Shown here: piece by piece, positions 1-10,873 of the stretch
Layout of the letters: every line of letters starts with the position of its first letter
Numbering within the stretch: position 1 is the stretch's first letter
Assembly (NCBI RefSeq): GCF_900107375.1
Contig: NZ_FNPT01000004.1
Coordinates: forward strand, 186,001-250,000
Direction of reading: 5' to 3'
DNA from: Lysobacter sp. yr284
GTDB lineage: Bacteria; Pseudomonadota; Gammaproteobacteria; Xanthomonadales; Xanthomonadaceae
Length of the DNA: 64,000 nucleotides
Notes under the pieces: generated by a model
What the model was told of the DNA's origin: nothing
Databases searched by the model: none
What the model saw: the letters and a program-made list of their open reading frames with translations, nothing else
Made by a program: the position numbers and the translations under genes

Positions 1-314
1 ACCGCTACAGCCGCACCCGCGATCTGTTCGACGACTTCGCCGCGGTGCTGTCGTCGGTGGACGCGCTGGTGCTGACCGAGGTCTATCCGGCCGGCGAGGC
101 GCCGATCGCCGGCGCCGACGCCAAGTCGCTGGCGCGCGCGATCCGCGCGCGCGGCCGCATCGACCCGGTCGTGGTCGGCGCCGCCGGCGACCTCGCCGGC
201 GTGCTGCCGGACGTATTGAACGACGGCGACCTGCTGTTGCTGATGGGCGCCGGCGACATCGGCGCCGCGGCCCAGCAGCTGGCCACCACCGGTTTCCAAG
301 GAGAGTCGAAGTGA
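1..314 (+). CDS. murC: UDP-N-acetylmuramate--L-alanine ligase, C-terminal fragment
   Basis: Only the last ~103 codons are in the window; the reading frame is open from position 3 to a TGA at 312-314. MurC joins L-alanine to UDP-MurNAc in the cytoplasm, the first step of the peptidoglycan stem peptide. The visible part is the C-terminal Mur ligase domain: it starts [12 protein letters not shown], continues through [20 protein letters not shown] and ends in a glycine-rich GAGDIG segment, which is the usual MurC tail. The stop codon overlaps the GTG start of ddlB by four bases (GTGA), the normal dcw arrangement. The identification is from these motifs plus the ddlB-ftsQAZ neighbours. Confidence 0.9.
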   Translation, partial: RYSRTRDLFDDFAAVLSSVDALVLTEVYPAGEAPIAGADAKSLARAIRARGRIDPVVVGAAGDLAGVLPDVLNDGDLLLLMGAGDIGAAAQQLATTGFQGESK

Positions 315-1288
315 GTGTGAAGTTCGCCGCGTTGCGCGTCACCGATCCGGCCGCGTTCGGCCGCGTCGCCGTGCTCATGGGCGGCACCAGCGCCGAGCGC
401 GAGGTGTCGCTGGATTCCGGCCGCGGCGTGCTCGACGCGCTGCGCTCGCGCGGCGTGGACGCGTTCGCGGTCGACGGCATCCCCGCGCTGGTCGAAAGCA
501 TCCGCGCCGGCGCGGTCGACCGGGTGTTCAACATCCTGCACGGCAACAAGGGCGGCGGCGAAGACGGCGTGCTGCAGGGCGTGCTGGAAGCGCTCGGCGT
601 GCCCTACACCGGTTCGGACGTGCTCGGCTCGGCCCTGGCGATGGACAAGATCCGGACCAAGCAGGTGTGGATCGGCTCCGGCCTGCCGACCCCGCGCTTC
701 AAGCGCATCGCCAAGGGCGACGACGTCCACGCGGCGGCGCGCGAGATCGGCCTGCCGGTCATCATCAAGCCGTCGTGCGAAGGCTCCAGCGTCGGCGTCT
801 CGCGCGTGCTGGCCGATGCCGACATCGACCAGGCCGTCGACTTGGCCGCGCGCTATCCCGGCGAGATGCTGATGGAGCAGATGATCGTCGGCGACGAACT
901 CACCGTGGCGGTGCTGATCGACGGCGACGGCTACACCGCGCTGCCGTCGATCCGGATCGTGCCCAAGGGCGAGTGGTACGACTATCACGCCAAGTACATC
1001 GCCGAGGACACCCAGTACCTGTGTCCGGGCCTGGACGGCGCCGCCGAAGACGAGATCCGCCGCCTGGCGATGCAGGCCTTCGTCGCCGCCGGCTGCAAGG
1101 GCTGGGGCCGCGTCGATTTCATGCGCGACCGCGACGGCAAGTTCTACCTGATCGAAGTCAACACCGCGCCGGGCATGACCAGCCACTCGCTGGTGCCCAA
1201 GGCCGCGCGCCAGGTCGGCATCGAATACGACGAACTGTGCTGGCGCGTGCTCGAAGCCACCGTGACCGCGGGAGGTGGCGCGGCGTGA
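311..1288 (+). CDS. ddlB: D-alanine--D-alanine ligase
   Basis: Cytoplasmic ATP-grasp enzyme that makes the D-Ala-D-Ala dipeptide for the peptidoglycan precursor. The 325 residues match the usual Ddl length. Visible signatures are [10 protein letters not shown] (residues 24-33), which contains the N-terminal substrate-binding Glu and Ser, [10 protein letters not shown] (about 157-166) in the ATP-grasp lid, and [13 protein letters not shown] from residue 284, the metal/phosphate-binding C-terminal signature. I chose the GTG at 311 because it overlaps the murC stop (GTGA); a second GTG two codons on cannot be excluded. The gene ends in a GTGA overlap with ftsQ, so translation of murC, ddlB and ftsQ is probably coupled. 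Confidence 0.96.
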   Translation: MSVKFAALRVTDPAAFGRVAVLMGGTSAEREVSLDSGRGVLDALRSRGVDAFAVDGIPALVESIRAGAVDRVFNILHGNKGGGEDGVLQGVLEALGVPYTGSDVLGSALAMDKIRTKQVWIGSGLPTPRFKRIAKGDDVHAAAREIGLPVIIKPSCEGSSVGVSRVLADADIDQAVDLAARYPGEMLMEQMIVGDELTVAVLIDGDGYTALPSIRIVPKGEWYDYHAKYIAEDTQYLCPGLDGAAEDEIRRLAMQAFVAAGCKGWGRVDFMRDRDGKFYLIEVNTAPGMTSHSLVPKAARQVGIEYDELCWRVLEATVTAGGGAA

Positions 1289-2028
1289 ACGCCCTGCTGC
1301 GACTCGTCGGATGGGCATTGGCGCTGGTCCTGGTGGCGCTGCCGGTCGTGGCCGTGTTGAACGGCTGGATCGGCGCGAACCAGTGGCCGCTCAAGCGCCT
1401 GCGCGTGACCGGCGAGTTCGAGCGGGTGGACGCGGCGGCGCTGCGCAAGACCCTGTTGCCCTACGCCCAGCGCGGCTTCTTCGCGGTCGACCTGCCCAAG
1501 GCGCAGGACGCGGTGTCGAAGCTGCCGTGGGTCGAGCGCGCCGAAGTGCGCAAGCGCTGGCCGGACGTGCTGGAAGTGACCGTGGTCGAGCACAAGCCGT
1601 TCGCGCGCTGGGGCCAGGACCGTTTGCTGTCGGAACAGGGCCGCCTGTTCCCGATCGGCAAGGACCTGCAGGTGCCGGACAAGCTGCCGCAGTTCGGCGG
1701 GCCCGAGAGCCGGGTCGCCGACGTGGTGGCGCTGTACAACGAGTCGCGCGAGCTGTTCGCGCCGGTGGGGCTGGAAGTGCGCGACGTCGAGGTCGACCAG
1801 CGCGGCAGCTGGACCATGGGCCTGAGCAACGGCGCGCAGATCGTGATCGGCCGCACCGAGCAGCGTTCGCGCCTGAGCCGCTTCGTGCACATGCTGCCGC
1901 AGCTCACCGCGCAGAAGGCGCAGGTGATCGAGCGCGCCGATCTTCGCTACACCAATGGTTTTTCGCTGACGTGGGCGCCCGCGCAACAGGCGCCGGCGGC
2001 CGCACCGAAGCAGCAAGGACAGTCATGA
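1285..2028 (+). CDS. ftsQ: cell division protein FtsQ
   Basis: Bitopic inner-membrane divisome protein that bridges FtsA/FtsZ-side and FtsL/FtsB/FtsI-side components. 247 residues from the GTG at 1285, preceded by a strong GGAGGTG ribosome site at 1271-1277 and overlapping the ddlB stop. There is one N-terminal membrane segment (about residues 5-30, [18 protein letters not shown]), then a POTRA domain beginning near [13 protein letters not shown], then the FtsQ/DivIB beta domain ([19 protein letters not shown]). The C-terminus is a low-complexity Ala/Pro/Gln tail. The stop overlaps the ftsA start (ATGA). A longer frame extends upstream inside ddlB but has no coding character there. Confidence 0.94.
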   Translation: MNALLRLVGWALALVLVALPVVAVLNGWIGANQWPLKRLRVTGEFERVDAAALRKTLLPYAQRGFFAVDLPKAQDAVSKLPWVERAEVRKRWPDVLEVTVVEHKPFARWGQDRLLSEQGRLFPIGKDLQVPDKLPQFGGPESRVADVVALYNESRELFAPVGLEVRDVEVDQRGSWTMGLSNGAQIVIGRTEQRSRLSRFVHMLPQLTAQKAQVIERADLRYTNGFSLTWAPAQQAPAAAPKQQGQS

Positions 2029-3275
2029 ACCGCAAAGGCGACAAGTCGCTCATCGTTGGCCTCGACATCGGCACCTCCAAGGTGGTGGCGCTGGTCGGCG
2101 AGTACACGCCCTCCGACGGCCGGCCTGGCAACCCGATCGAGGTGATCGGCATCGGTTCGCACGAATCGCGCGGGCTCAAGCGCGGCGTGGTGGTCGACAT
2201 CGAATCCACCGTGCAATCGATCCAGCGCGCGATCGAGGAAGCCGAGCTGATGGCCGGCTGCGAGATCCGCTCGGTCTACGCCTCGATCTCCGGCAACCAC
2301 ATCCAGTGCCGCAACTCGCAGGGCATCGCCCCGATCCGCGACGGCGAGGTCACCTACGGCGATCTCGACCGGGTGCTGGAAGCGGCCAAGGCGGTGGCGA
2401 TCCCGGCCGACCAGAAGATCCTGCACGCGATCCCGCGCGACTACGTGCTCGACGATTCGCAGGAAGGCATCCGCAACCCGGTCGGCATGACCGGCGTGCG
2501 CCTGGAGGTGCATGCGCACCTGGTGGTGTGCGCGCAGTCGGCCGCGGCCAACATCAGCAAGTGCGTGCAGCGCTGCGGCCTGCAGGTCGACGACCTGATC
2601 CTCGGCGTGCTGGCCTCCAGCAACGCGGTGCTGACCAACGACGAGCGCGAGCTCGGCGTGATCCTGGTCGACATCGGCGCCGGCACCACCGACATCGCGG
2701 TGTTCGTGCAGGGCGCGATCGCCCACAGCGCGAGCCTGCCGATCGCCGGCGACAAGGTCACCGAGGACATCGCCCACATGCTGCGCACGCCGACCCCGGA
2801 GGCCGAGCAGATCAAGGTCCGCTACGCCTGCGCGCTGGCGCAGATGGCGACCGCCGAGGAATCCATCCAGGTGCCCAGCGTCGGCGACCGGCCGCCGCGG
2901 CGCATGCCGCGCCACTCGCTGGCGCAGGCGGTGCAGGCGCGCTACGAGGAGATCTTCGAAATGATCCAGGCCGAACTGCGCCGCTCGGGCTTCGAGCATC
3001 ACGTGCGCGCCGGCATGGTCCTGACCGGCGGCGCGGCGAAGATGGAAGGCGTGGTCGAGCTGGCCGAGGAAATGCTGCAGATGCCGGTGCGCGTGGGCAT
3101 TCCCCAGCACGTCACCGGCCTGGGCGAAGTGGTCGGCAACCCGGTCCACGCCACCGGCGTCGGCCTGCTGCTGATGGGCAGCCAGATCGAGAACCCGCGC
3201 CGCCCGGTGATCTCCACCGGCCGCGCCGGCAGTTTCCTGAGCAAGTTGAAGAATTGGTATCGCGGCGAGTTTTGA
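2025..3275 (+). CDS. ftsA: cell division protein FtsA
   Basis: Actin-like ATPase that tethers FtsZ filaments to the membrane. 416 residues, close to the 420 of the E. coli protein. The phosphate-1 motif LIVGLDIGTSKVVALVGE is near the N-terminus, the phosphate-2 motif ILVDIGAGTTDIAVF is in the middle, and the adenosine motif LTGGAAKMEGV is near residue 340. The last residues (GSFLSKLKNWYRGEF) form the expected C-terminal amphipathic membrane-targeting helix. The ATG at 2025 overlaps the ftsQ stop. A 199-base AT-richer leader separates it from ftsZ, so ftsZ may have additional promoter input. Confidence 0.97.
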   Translation: MNRKGDKSLIVGLDIGTSKVVALVGEYTPSDGRPGNPIEVIGIGSHESRGLKRGVVVDIESTVQSIQRAIEEAELMAGCEIRSVYASISGNHIQCRNSQGIAPIRDGEVTYGDLDRVLEAAKAVAIPADQKILHAIPRDYVLDDSQEGIRNPVGMTGVRLEVHAHLVVCAQSAAANISKCVQRCGLQVDDLILGVLASSNAVLTNDERELGVILVDIGAGTTDIAVFVQGAIAHSASLPIAGDKVTEDIAHMLRTPTPEAEQIKVRYACALAQMATAEESIQVPSVGDRPPRRMPRHSLAQAVQARYEEIFEMIQAELRRSGFEHHVRAGMVLTGGAAKMEGVVELAEEMLQMPVRVGIPQHVTGLGEVVGNPVHATGVGLLLMGSQIENPRRPVISTGRAGSFLSKLKNWYRGEF

Positions 3276-3474
3276 ACGGCCGCGATTCGCGATTCGTTTA
3301 GAGGCAAGCGCAAAAGCGGAACAGGGCAAACACGGAAGTCGTAACGAAGCGGTACGTCGTTTAGTTGTTCAAACATAAAAACCATAAACGCCGGGAAAGT
3401 GATGGAGGGTCGGGTCGCGCTTTGCGAACACCGCATCCCCAATCCCAAAATCCCGGCTCAAAGAGGACGAGGAC

Positions 3475-4701
3475 ATGGCACATTTCGAACTGGTTGAAAA
3501 AATGGCCCCGAACGCGGTCATCAAGGTCGTGGGCGTGGGCGGCGGCGGCGGCAACGCCGTGGCGCACATGGTCAGCGGCAACGTCGACGGCGTGGAGTTC
3601 ATCACCGCCAACACCGACGCGCAGGCGATCAAGAACTGCGGCGCCAAGCTGCAGCTGCAGCTCGGCAGCAACGTCACCAAGGGCCTGGGCGCGGGCGCCA
3701 ATCCGGAAGTCGGCCGCCAGGCCGCGCTGGAAGACCGCGAGCGCATCATGGACGCGCTGACCGGCGCCGACATGGTGTTCATCACCGCCGGCATGGGCGG
3801 CGGCACCGGGACCGGCGCCGCGCCGGTGGTGGCGCAGCTGGCCAAGGAGATGGGCATCCTGACCGTCGCCGTGGTCACCAAGCCGTTCCCGTTCGAGGGC
3901 CGCCGCCGCATGCAGGTGGCGCTCAAGGGCATCGAGGAACTCTCGCACCACTGCGATTCGCTGATCACGATCCCGAACGAGAAGTTGATCACCGTGCTCG
4001 GCCGCAACGCGACCATGATCCAGGCCTTCCGCGCCGCCAACGACGTGCTGCTCGGCGCCGTGCAGGGCATCGCTGACCTGATCGTGCGTCCGGGCCTGAT
4101 CAACGTCGACTTCGCCGACGTGCGCACCGTGATGAGCGAGATGGGCCTGGCGATGATGGGCACCGGCGCCGCGCGCGGCGACGATCGCGCCCAGGCCGCG
4201 GCCGAGTCGGCGATCCAGAACCCGCTGCTCGACGACGTCAACCTGGCCGGCGCCAACGGCATCCTGGTCAACATCACCGCCGGCCCGGACTTCACCATGG
4301 CCGAGTTCGACGAAGTCGGCCGCACCATCGAGAACTTCGCTTCCGAAGACGCGACCGTGGTCATCGGCACCGTGCTCGACCCGGACATGCAGGACGAGGT
4401 CAAGGTCACCGTGGTCGCCACCGGCCTCAACCGCGTCGTCGCCAAGCAGTCGGTGCGCGGCAGCGGCCACGGCTTCGAGCGCGAAGCGCAGCGCGCGCCG
4501 ATCCAACTGGTGCGCAACGCGACCACCGGCCAGCCCGAGTTCTCGGCGATGGACGACGTCGGCCACGCGCCGATGCCGAGCTTCGGCGGCAACCTGCGCG
4601 GCAGCGCCCGCCAGGAGCCGACCGGCCCGGCGGTGGCGGACTTCGGCAGCGACAACAGCTACCTGGACATCCCGGCGTTCCTGCGCCGCCAGGCGGACTG
4701 A
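3475..4701 (+). CDS. ftsZ: cell division protein FtsZ
   Basis: Tubulin-like GTPase that forms the cytokinetic Z ring. 408 residues. The tubulin signature GGGTGTG lies at residues 108-114, and the N-terminal nucleotide-binding glycine run VGGGGGNAV at about 21-29. The conserved C-terminal peptide that binds FtsA and ZipA is seen as YLDIPAFLRRQAD at the very end, joined by an ordinary variable linker. An AGAGGACGAGGAC stretch ahead of the ATG provides the ribosome site. It is the last gene of the dcw cluster here; two strong inverted repeats downstream (4841-4899) probably end the transcript. Confidence 0.98.
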   Translation: MAHFELVEKMAPNAVIKVVGVGGGGGNAVAHMVSGNVDGVEFITANTDAQAIKNCGAKLQLQLGSNVTKGLGAGANPEVGRQAALEDRERIMDALTGADMVFITAGMGGGTGTGAAPVVAQLAKEMGILTVAVVTKPFPFEGRRRMQVALKGIEELSHHCDSLITIPNEKLITVLGRNATMIQAFRAANDVLLGAVQGIADLIVRPGLINVDFADVRTVMSEMGLAMMGTGAARGDDRAQAAAESAIQNPLLDDVNLAGANGILVNITAGPDFTMAEFDEVGRTIENFASEDATVVIGTVLDPDMQDEVKVTVVATGLNRVVAKQSVRGSGHGFEREAQRAPIQLVRNATTGQPEFSAMDDVGHAPMPSFGGNLRGSARQEPTGPAVADFGSDNSYLDIPAFLRRQAD

Positions 4702-4840
4702 GGCCGGGCGGGCAGGGCGCGGCCAGATCGGGTGCGGACGGGGCTACCGTCCGCGCCGCGGATTGTTGCCGGCGTCCGTCGCCCGCCTGGGCCAGCGGCA
4801 TCCCCGGACCGGACTCGTCCCCGGTCCCCAGGGCACCTTG

Positions 4841-4899
4841 CCCCGGCGCTCAGGCGCCGGGGCCTTTGGGCCGGTCGGCCCGCGACGCGGGCCGACCGG
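4841..4899 (+). terminator. two consecutive GC hairpins after ftsZ
   Basis: Two perfect inverted repeats follow ftsZ. The first is a 9-bp stem, 4841-4849 with 4854-4862 (CCCCGGCGC, loop TCAG). The second is a 13-bp stem, 4871-4883 with 4887-4899 (CCGGTCGGCCCGC, loop GAC). Neither has a clean T run, so they are terminator-like rather than textbook. The rest of the 4702-5089 interval, between ftsZ and lpxC, shows no gene; lpxC must have its own promoter in it. Confidence 0.55.
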
Positions 4900-5089
4900 T
4901 CAGTTTGAATCGCGCTGTTGACAACGGCGGGACAGTGTGTCCTTTCCGTTCAGGTTCAGGAACCCGCGTGCTAATCTTGCGCGGTTTGATAGCGACCCCA
5001 AATAGCTGTTCCGCCCTTGCGCGCCGCTGCGGCCGCGCGGGCCGATCGCCAATAAGAATCCGCCCCGTTTCGTGGAAAGCCCCATTCCC

Positions 5090-6001
5090 ATGTCGCGCCA
5101 GCGCACCCTCAAGACCGTCATCCGCGCCACCGGCGTGGGCCTGCACAGCGGCGAAAAGGTCTTCCTGACCCTGCGTCCGGCGCCGGTCGACACCGGCATC
5201 GTGTTCCGCCGCACCGATCTCGACCCGGTGGTGGAGATGCCCGCGCGCGCCGACCTGGTCACCGAGACCACGCTGTGCACCGGCCTGACCTACGGCGTCG
5301 GCAAGGTCATGACCGTGGAGCACCTGCTTTCGGCGATGGCCGGGTTGGGCATCGACAACTGCTATGTCGAGCTGTCCGCGCCGGAAGTGCCGATCATGGA
5401 CGGCTCGGCCGGCCCGTTCGTGTTCCTGCTGCAGTCCGCCGGCATCGCCGAGCAGGACGCGCCCAAGCGCTTCATCCGCATCAAGCATCCGGTGGAAGTG
5501 CGCGACGGCGACAAGGTCGCCCGCTTCGAGCCGTTCGACGGCTTCCGCCTGGGCTTCACCGTGGTGTTCGACCACCCGGCGATCCCGGCCTCGCAGTCGC
5601 GCGCGCAGGTCGAGTTCTCGACCCAGAACTACATCCGCGAAGTCAGCCGCGCCCGCACCTTCGGCTTCATGCGCGACCTGGAATACATGCGCGAGCGCAA
5701 CCTCGGCCTGGGCGGCTCGATGGACAACGCGATCGTGCTCGACGAGTTCCGCGTGCTCAACGACGACGGCCTGCGCTACGCCGACGAGTTCGTCCGCCAC
5801 AAGATCCTCGATGCGGTCGGCGACCTGTACCTGGCCGGCCACGCCATCGTCGGCGCCTACGAGGGCTACAAGTCCGGCCACGCGCTCAACAACAAGCTGG
5901 TGCGCGCGCTGCTGGCCGAGCGTTCGGCCTGGGAACTGGTGAGCTACCCCGAGACCGAGGAAGGTCCGGTCGCCTACGGCGGCGAGGCCGCGTTCGCCTG
6001 A
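5090..6001 (+). CDS. lpxC: UDP-3-O-acyl-N-acetylglucosamine deacetylase
   Basis: Zinc-dependent cytoplasmic deacetylase, the committed step of lipid A synthesis. 303 residues from the ATG at 5090 ([20 protein letters not shown]). A GTG six codons upstream is also possible but adds nothing conserved. The zinc ligands are visible: His78 in EHLLSA, and His237 and Asp241 in HKILDAVGD; the catalytic His264 sits in YKSGHALNN. The deacetylase signature [19 protein letters not shown] is also present. It lies downstream of ftsZ as in most gammaproteobacteria but is separated by 388 bases with hairpins, so it is likely transcribed separately. Confidence 0.97.
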   Translation: MSRQRTLKTVIRATGVGLHSGEKVFLTLRPAPVDTGIVFRRTDLDPVVEMPARADLVTETTLCTGLTYGVGKVMTVEHLLSAMAGLGIDNCYVELSAPEVPIMDGSAGPFVFLLQSAGIAEQDAPKRFIRIKHPVEVRDGDKVARFEPFDGFRLGFTVVFDHPAIPASQSRAQVEFSTQNYIREVSRARTFGFMRDLEYMRERNLGLGGSMDNAIVLDEFRVLNDDGLRYADEFVRHKILDAVGDLYLAGHAIVGAYEGYKSGHALNNKLVRALLAERSAWELVSYPETEEGPVAYGGEAAFA

Positions 6002-6310
6002 GGCCTGGCCGGCGGCAGGTGCGGCTTCGACCCCTGCCCATGCCCCGCATGTGCGCCGGGTTCTGCCCAATCGCTCCGCGTTCCAACCTGAACGCGCGTC
6101 ACTGTCGGCCCATGACGCCGGCCCAGAAAAGTCAGGAACGTTAACCAGATCACACTCGTGAACGAGACGTGACGGATTAACGTTTTTCTAACGAAACTTT
6201 TCCGGAATGCTTCCGATCGCTTAACAAACCCCGCGAGATGGGCCAGTAGGATGCCCCGACCCGGCTCTCGGCCCCTATCGGAACGCCCCCCGCGCGAACC
6301 GCCCGAGCAG
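6002..6310. other. AT-rich interval with nested hairpin between convergent lpxC and dciA
   Basis: This stretch has no credible gene. Positions 6130-6235 are strikingly AT-rich for this chromosome. An outer inverted repeat AACGTTAA (6137-6144) / TTAACGTT (6177-6184) encloses a second hairpin, TCAC-A-CTCGT-GA-ACGAG-AC-GTGA (6150-6172), and the outer arm runs into a T stretch (6183-6187). On the plus strand this could end lpxC transcription. See findings for other readings. Confidence 0.5.
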
Positions 6311-6772
6311 TCAGTTGGCGTCGCCGCGGCCCTTGGAATCATCGGGGTCGCGCAGCGAATCCAACGCGGCCTGCAGCGCTTTCTGCGTCGCGGCCGACAG
6401 GGGTTTGGCCTGTCGCACCGGTGCTGCCGCCGGCTGCGGGATCGTCGTCTTGACGACGAGTTCGGCCGCTTTCAGTCCGACGGACCGGGCTGCGTCGAGC
6501 ATTTCCGGTGCGGCCAGCCGCAATTTGGCGCGCCACACCGGAGCATCGACGACATACACGAGCCTGCCGCGTTCGAAGTTGGCCAGCCGCGCGTGCGCGG
6601 CGAGCGAAGGCGGCAGGTAGGGGCGTAACCGAAGGTCCAGATCGTCGAGCCACAGGGCTCGCTTGATCGGGTTGCCGGCGGTGTCCTCCATCAACGCATC
6701 CAGGGCGATGCGTGGAGTGGAAGGGCGGCGCGAAGGCGGCCTTTTGGGCTTGGAATCAGACATCGGACTCAT
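6311..6772 (-). CDS. DUF721 / DciA-like protein
   Basis: 153-residue DUF721 family protein. The family includes DciA, the replicative-helicase (DnaB) loader or operator of bacteria that lack DnaC; that role is known for the family, and its extension to this protein is inference. The core reads LWLDDLDLRLRPYLPPSLA, then ARLANFERGRLVYVVDAPVW and AKLRLAAPEMLDAAR, the typical DUF721 pattern. The N-terminus is basic and proline-rich, and the C-terminus carries a charged tail. The ATG at 6772 overlaps by two bases the divergent start of the M23 peptidase; a second ATG at 6763 (MSDSKPKRPP) would avoid this and is equally plausible. Confidence 0.8.
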   Translation of the reverse strand: MSPMSDSKPKRPPSRRPSTPRIALDALMEDTAGNPIKRALWLDDLDLRLRPYLPPSLAAHARLANFERGRLVYVVDAPVWRAKLRLAAPEMLDAARSVGLKAAELVVKTTIPQPAAAPVRQAKPLSAATQKALQAALDSLRDPDDSKGRGDAN

Positions 6773-7682
6773 GACCTATCAATCCATCGTAGAGCACACG
6801 CGCGAACGGCTGGGCAGCTTCTTCCAGCAGTGCGGCCGGGCCGGCGCCCGCCGTCCCGCACTGGCGATCGCGCTGTTGCTGGGCACCGGCGTGTGCGTCG
6901 GCGCCGGCGCCGGCATCGCCGACAACCGCATGCTACGCGCCGAACTGGCCCAGCAGCACGACCAGATCGCCGCCACCCGCCGCGACGCGCAACGCGAGAT
7001 CAACGCCCTGGCCGCGCGCATGGGCGAGCTGCAGGCCGAGGCCAACCGCCTCAACGCCCTGGGCGAGCGCCTGACCCGGATCGGCCAGCTCCAGGACGGC
7101 GAATTCGACTTCAACAAGCCGGTCGGCGTCGGCGGCGCCGGCCCGGTCCGCGACATGTCCAAGCCCGAGCTCGACAGCGGCATGGACCAGCTCAAGCAGC
7201 AGTTCAAGGCCTCCGGCGAGCAGCTGACGGTGCTGGAGTCGCTGCTGTTCAACCGCCAGATCGACATGAACGCGGTGCCCTCGCGCGCCCCGATCGCCAA
7301 CAGCTACATCACCTCCGGCTTCGGCGGCCGCGCCGACCCGTTCAACGGCGGCGCCGCGTTCCACAAGGGCATCGACTTCGAGGCCGACGTCGGCGACCCG
7401 GTGCTGGCGGTGGCCGACGGCGTGGTCAGCTACTCGGGCGTGCGCTCGGGCTACGGCAACGTGGTCGAGATCGACCACGGCAACGGCTACGTGACCCGCT
7501 ACGCGCACAACTCGCGCCTGCTGATGAAGGTCGGCGAGCTGGTCCGCGCCGGCCAGGAAGTGGCCAAGGCCGGTTCCAGCGGCCGTTCCACCGGCGCCCA
7601 CGTGCATTTCGAGGTGTGGGAGAACGGCCGGGTGGTCAACCCGATCAAGTTCCTCAACCAGCAGTCGCCGCTGAGGGGGTGA
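6771..7682 (+). CDS. membrane-anchored M23 family metallopeptidase
   Basis: Probable peptidoglycan endopeptidase or cell-wall regulator. The 303 residues start at ATG 6771 (MTYQSIVEHTRERL). One N-terminal membrane segment (about residues 24-45, PALAIALLLGTGVCVGAGAG) is followed by a coiled-coil stretch rich in Gln, Arg and Glu, then the M23/LytM domain. The zinc and catalytic residues are complete: His198 and Asp202 in HKGIDFEAD, and His277/His279 in HVHFE. The protein should therefore be enzymatically active rather than a degenerate EnvC/NlpD-type activator. It sits directly upstream of secA, a neighbourhood common in Pseudomonas and xanthomonads. Confidence 0.88.
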   Translation: MTYQSIVEHTRERLGSFFQQCGRAGARRPALAIALLLGTGVCVGAGAGIADNRMLRAELAQQHDQIAATRRDAQREINALAARMGELQAEANRLNALGERLTRIGQLQDGEFDFNKPVGVGGAGPVRDMSKPELDSGMDQLKQQFKASGEQLTVLESLLFNRQIDMNAVPSRAPIANSYITSGFGGRADPFNGGAAFHKGIDFEADVGDPVLAVADGVVSYSGVRSGYGNVVEIDHGNGYVTRYAHNSRLLMKVGELVRAGQEVAKAGSSGRSTGAHVHFEVWENGRVVNPIKFLNQQSPLRG

Positions 7683-7719
7683 AGCGGACCGCTTGCGAGC
7701 CACTGGCTCGCGGTCCGCT
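7683..7719 (+). terminator. nested hairpin directly after the M23 gene
   Basis: Directly after the stop codon an outer 10-bp inverted repeat (7683-7692 with 7710-7719, AGCGGACCGC / GCGGTCCGCT) encloses a 7-bp one (GCGAGCC-act-GGCTCGC). There is no T run, so this may be a 3'-end stabilising stem rather than an intrinsic terminator. Confidence 0.45.
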
Positions 7720-7721
7720 GA

Positions 7722-7850
7722 ACGCCGGCCGCTCCGCGGCCGGCCGGGTTCGCAAGGCTCAGCTCTGGACTGGGCCTCCTGACTTCAGCAAGCCACTGGC
7801 CTCGCGGCCTGCCGAACCCGGCCGCTCCTGCGGCCGGCCGGATGCGCAAC
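7722..7850. repeat. duplicated palindromic unit upstream of secA
   Basis: Two imperfect direct copies of a ~60-bp unit (about 7694-7755 and 7788-7850) share AGCCACTGG...CTCGCGG, then a GC palindrome CCGGCCGC-loop-GCGGCCGG (7725-7743, loop TCC; 7818-7837, loop TCCT), then a GCGCAA/CGCAA end. They fill much of the otherwise gene-free 7683-8149 interval. Confidence 0.5.
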
Positions 7851-7982
7851 CAGCCCGTGAGGACTGACTCGCGAACTGTGGAATTGGGCAAAGTCCCACA
7901 TTCCTCCGTCGCTTTTCCCCCTTGATACCGTTCAGGTCGCCCCCCACGCTAGAATGCGTGTGGCCAAAGACCAGGCTCGATC

Positions 7983-8017
7983 CGATCGGGGGCGCATGGC
8001 GCCCCCGATCGCGTTTT
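7983..8017 (+). terminator. strong intrinsic-terminator-like hairpin in the secA leader
   Basis: A perfect 13-bp stem, 7983-7995 with 7999-8011 (CGATCGGGGGCGC, loop ATG, complementary arm), is followed by CGTTTT. It lies 133 bases upstream of the secA start and about 28 bases after a TAGAAT hexamer (7950-7955) that could be a -10 box. No well-spaced -35 was found: a TTGATA at 7922 is 22 bases away. It is either the end of a very short transcript or an attenuator for secA. Confidence 0.6.
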
Positions 8018-8149
8018 ACGACCCCCGTTGTGCGGGGTTCGGACGCCGCGATCGGGCGGTCCTCTGGATTCCTGGGGAACTTGCCGGCGGCAACGCGTTC
8101 TTAACACGTCCCGCCCGCGCAACCCCGTTTCGCTTTACACGGACCCGTC

Positions 8150-10856
<2,707 letters not shown>

Positions 10857-10873
<17 letters not shown>

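Noticed and set aside
83-1318. 411-codon minus-strand open frame opposite ddlB
   Set aside because: Rich in His, Arg, Ala and Gly with no domain; it is the GC-driven antisense shadow of ddlB, whose family motifs are complete.
4918-4946. TTGACA at 4918-4923 as the lpxC promoter
   Set aside because: No -10-like hexamer at 16-18 bases; TAATCT at 4972 is too far, so I could not support a promoter call.
7922-7955. TTGATA and TAGAAT as a sigma-70 promoter for secA
   Set aside because: The spacer would be 22 bases; only the TAGAAT is plausible, so it is mentioned but not annotated as a promoter.
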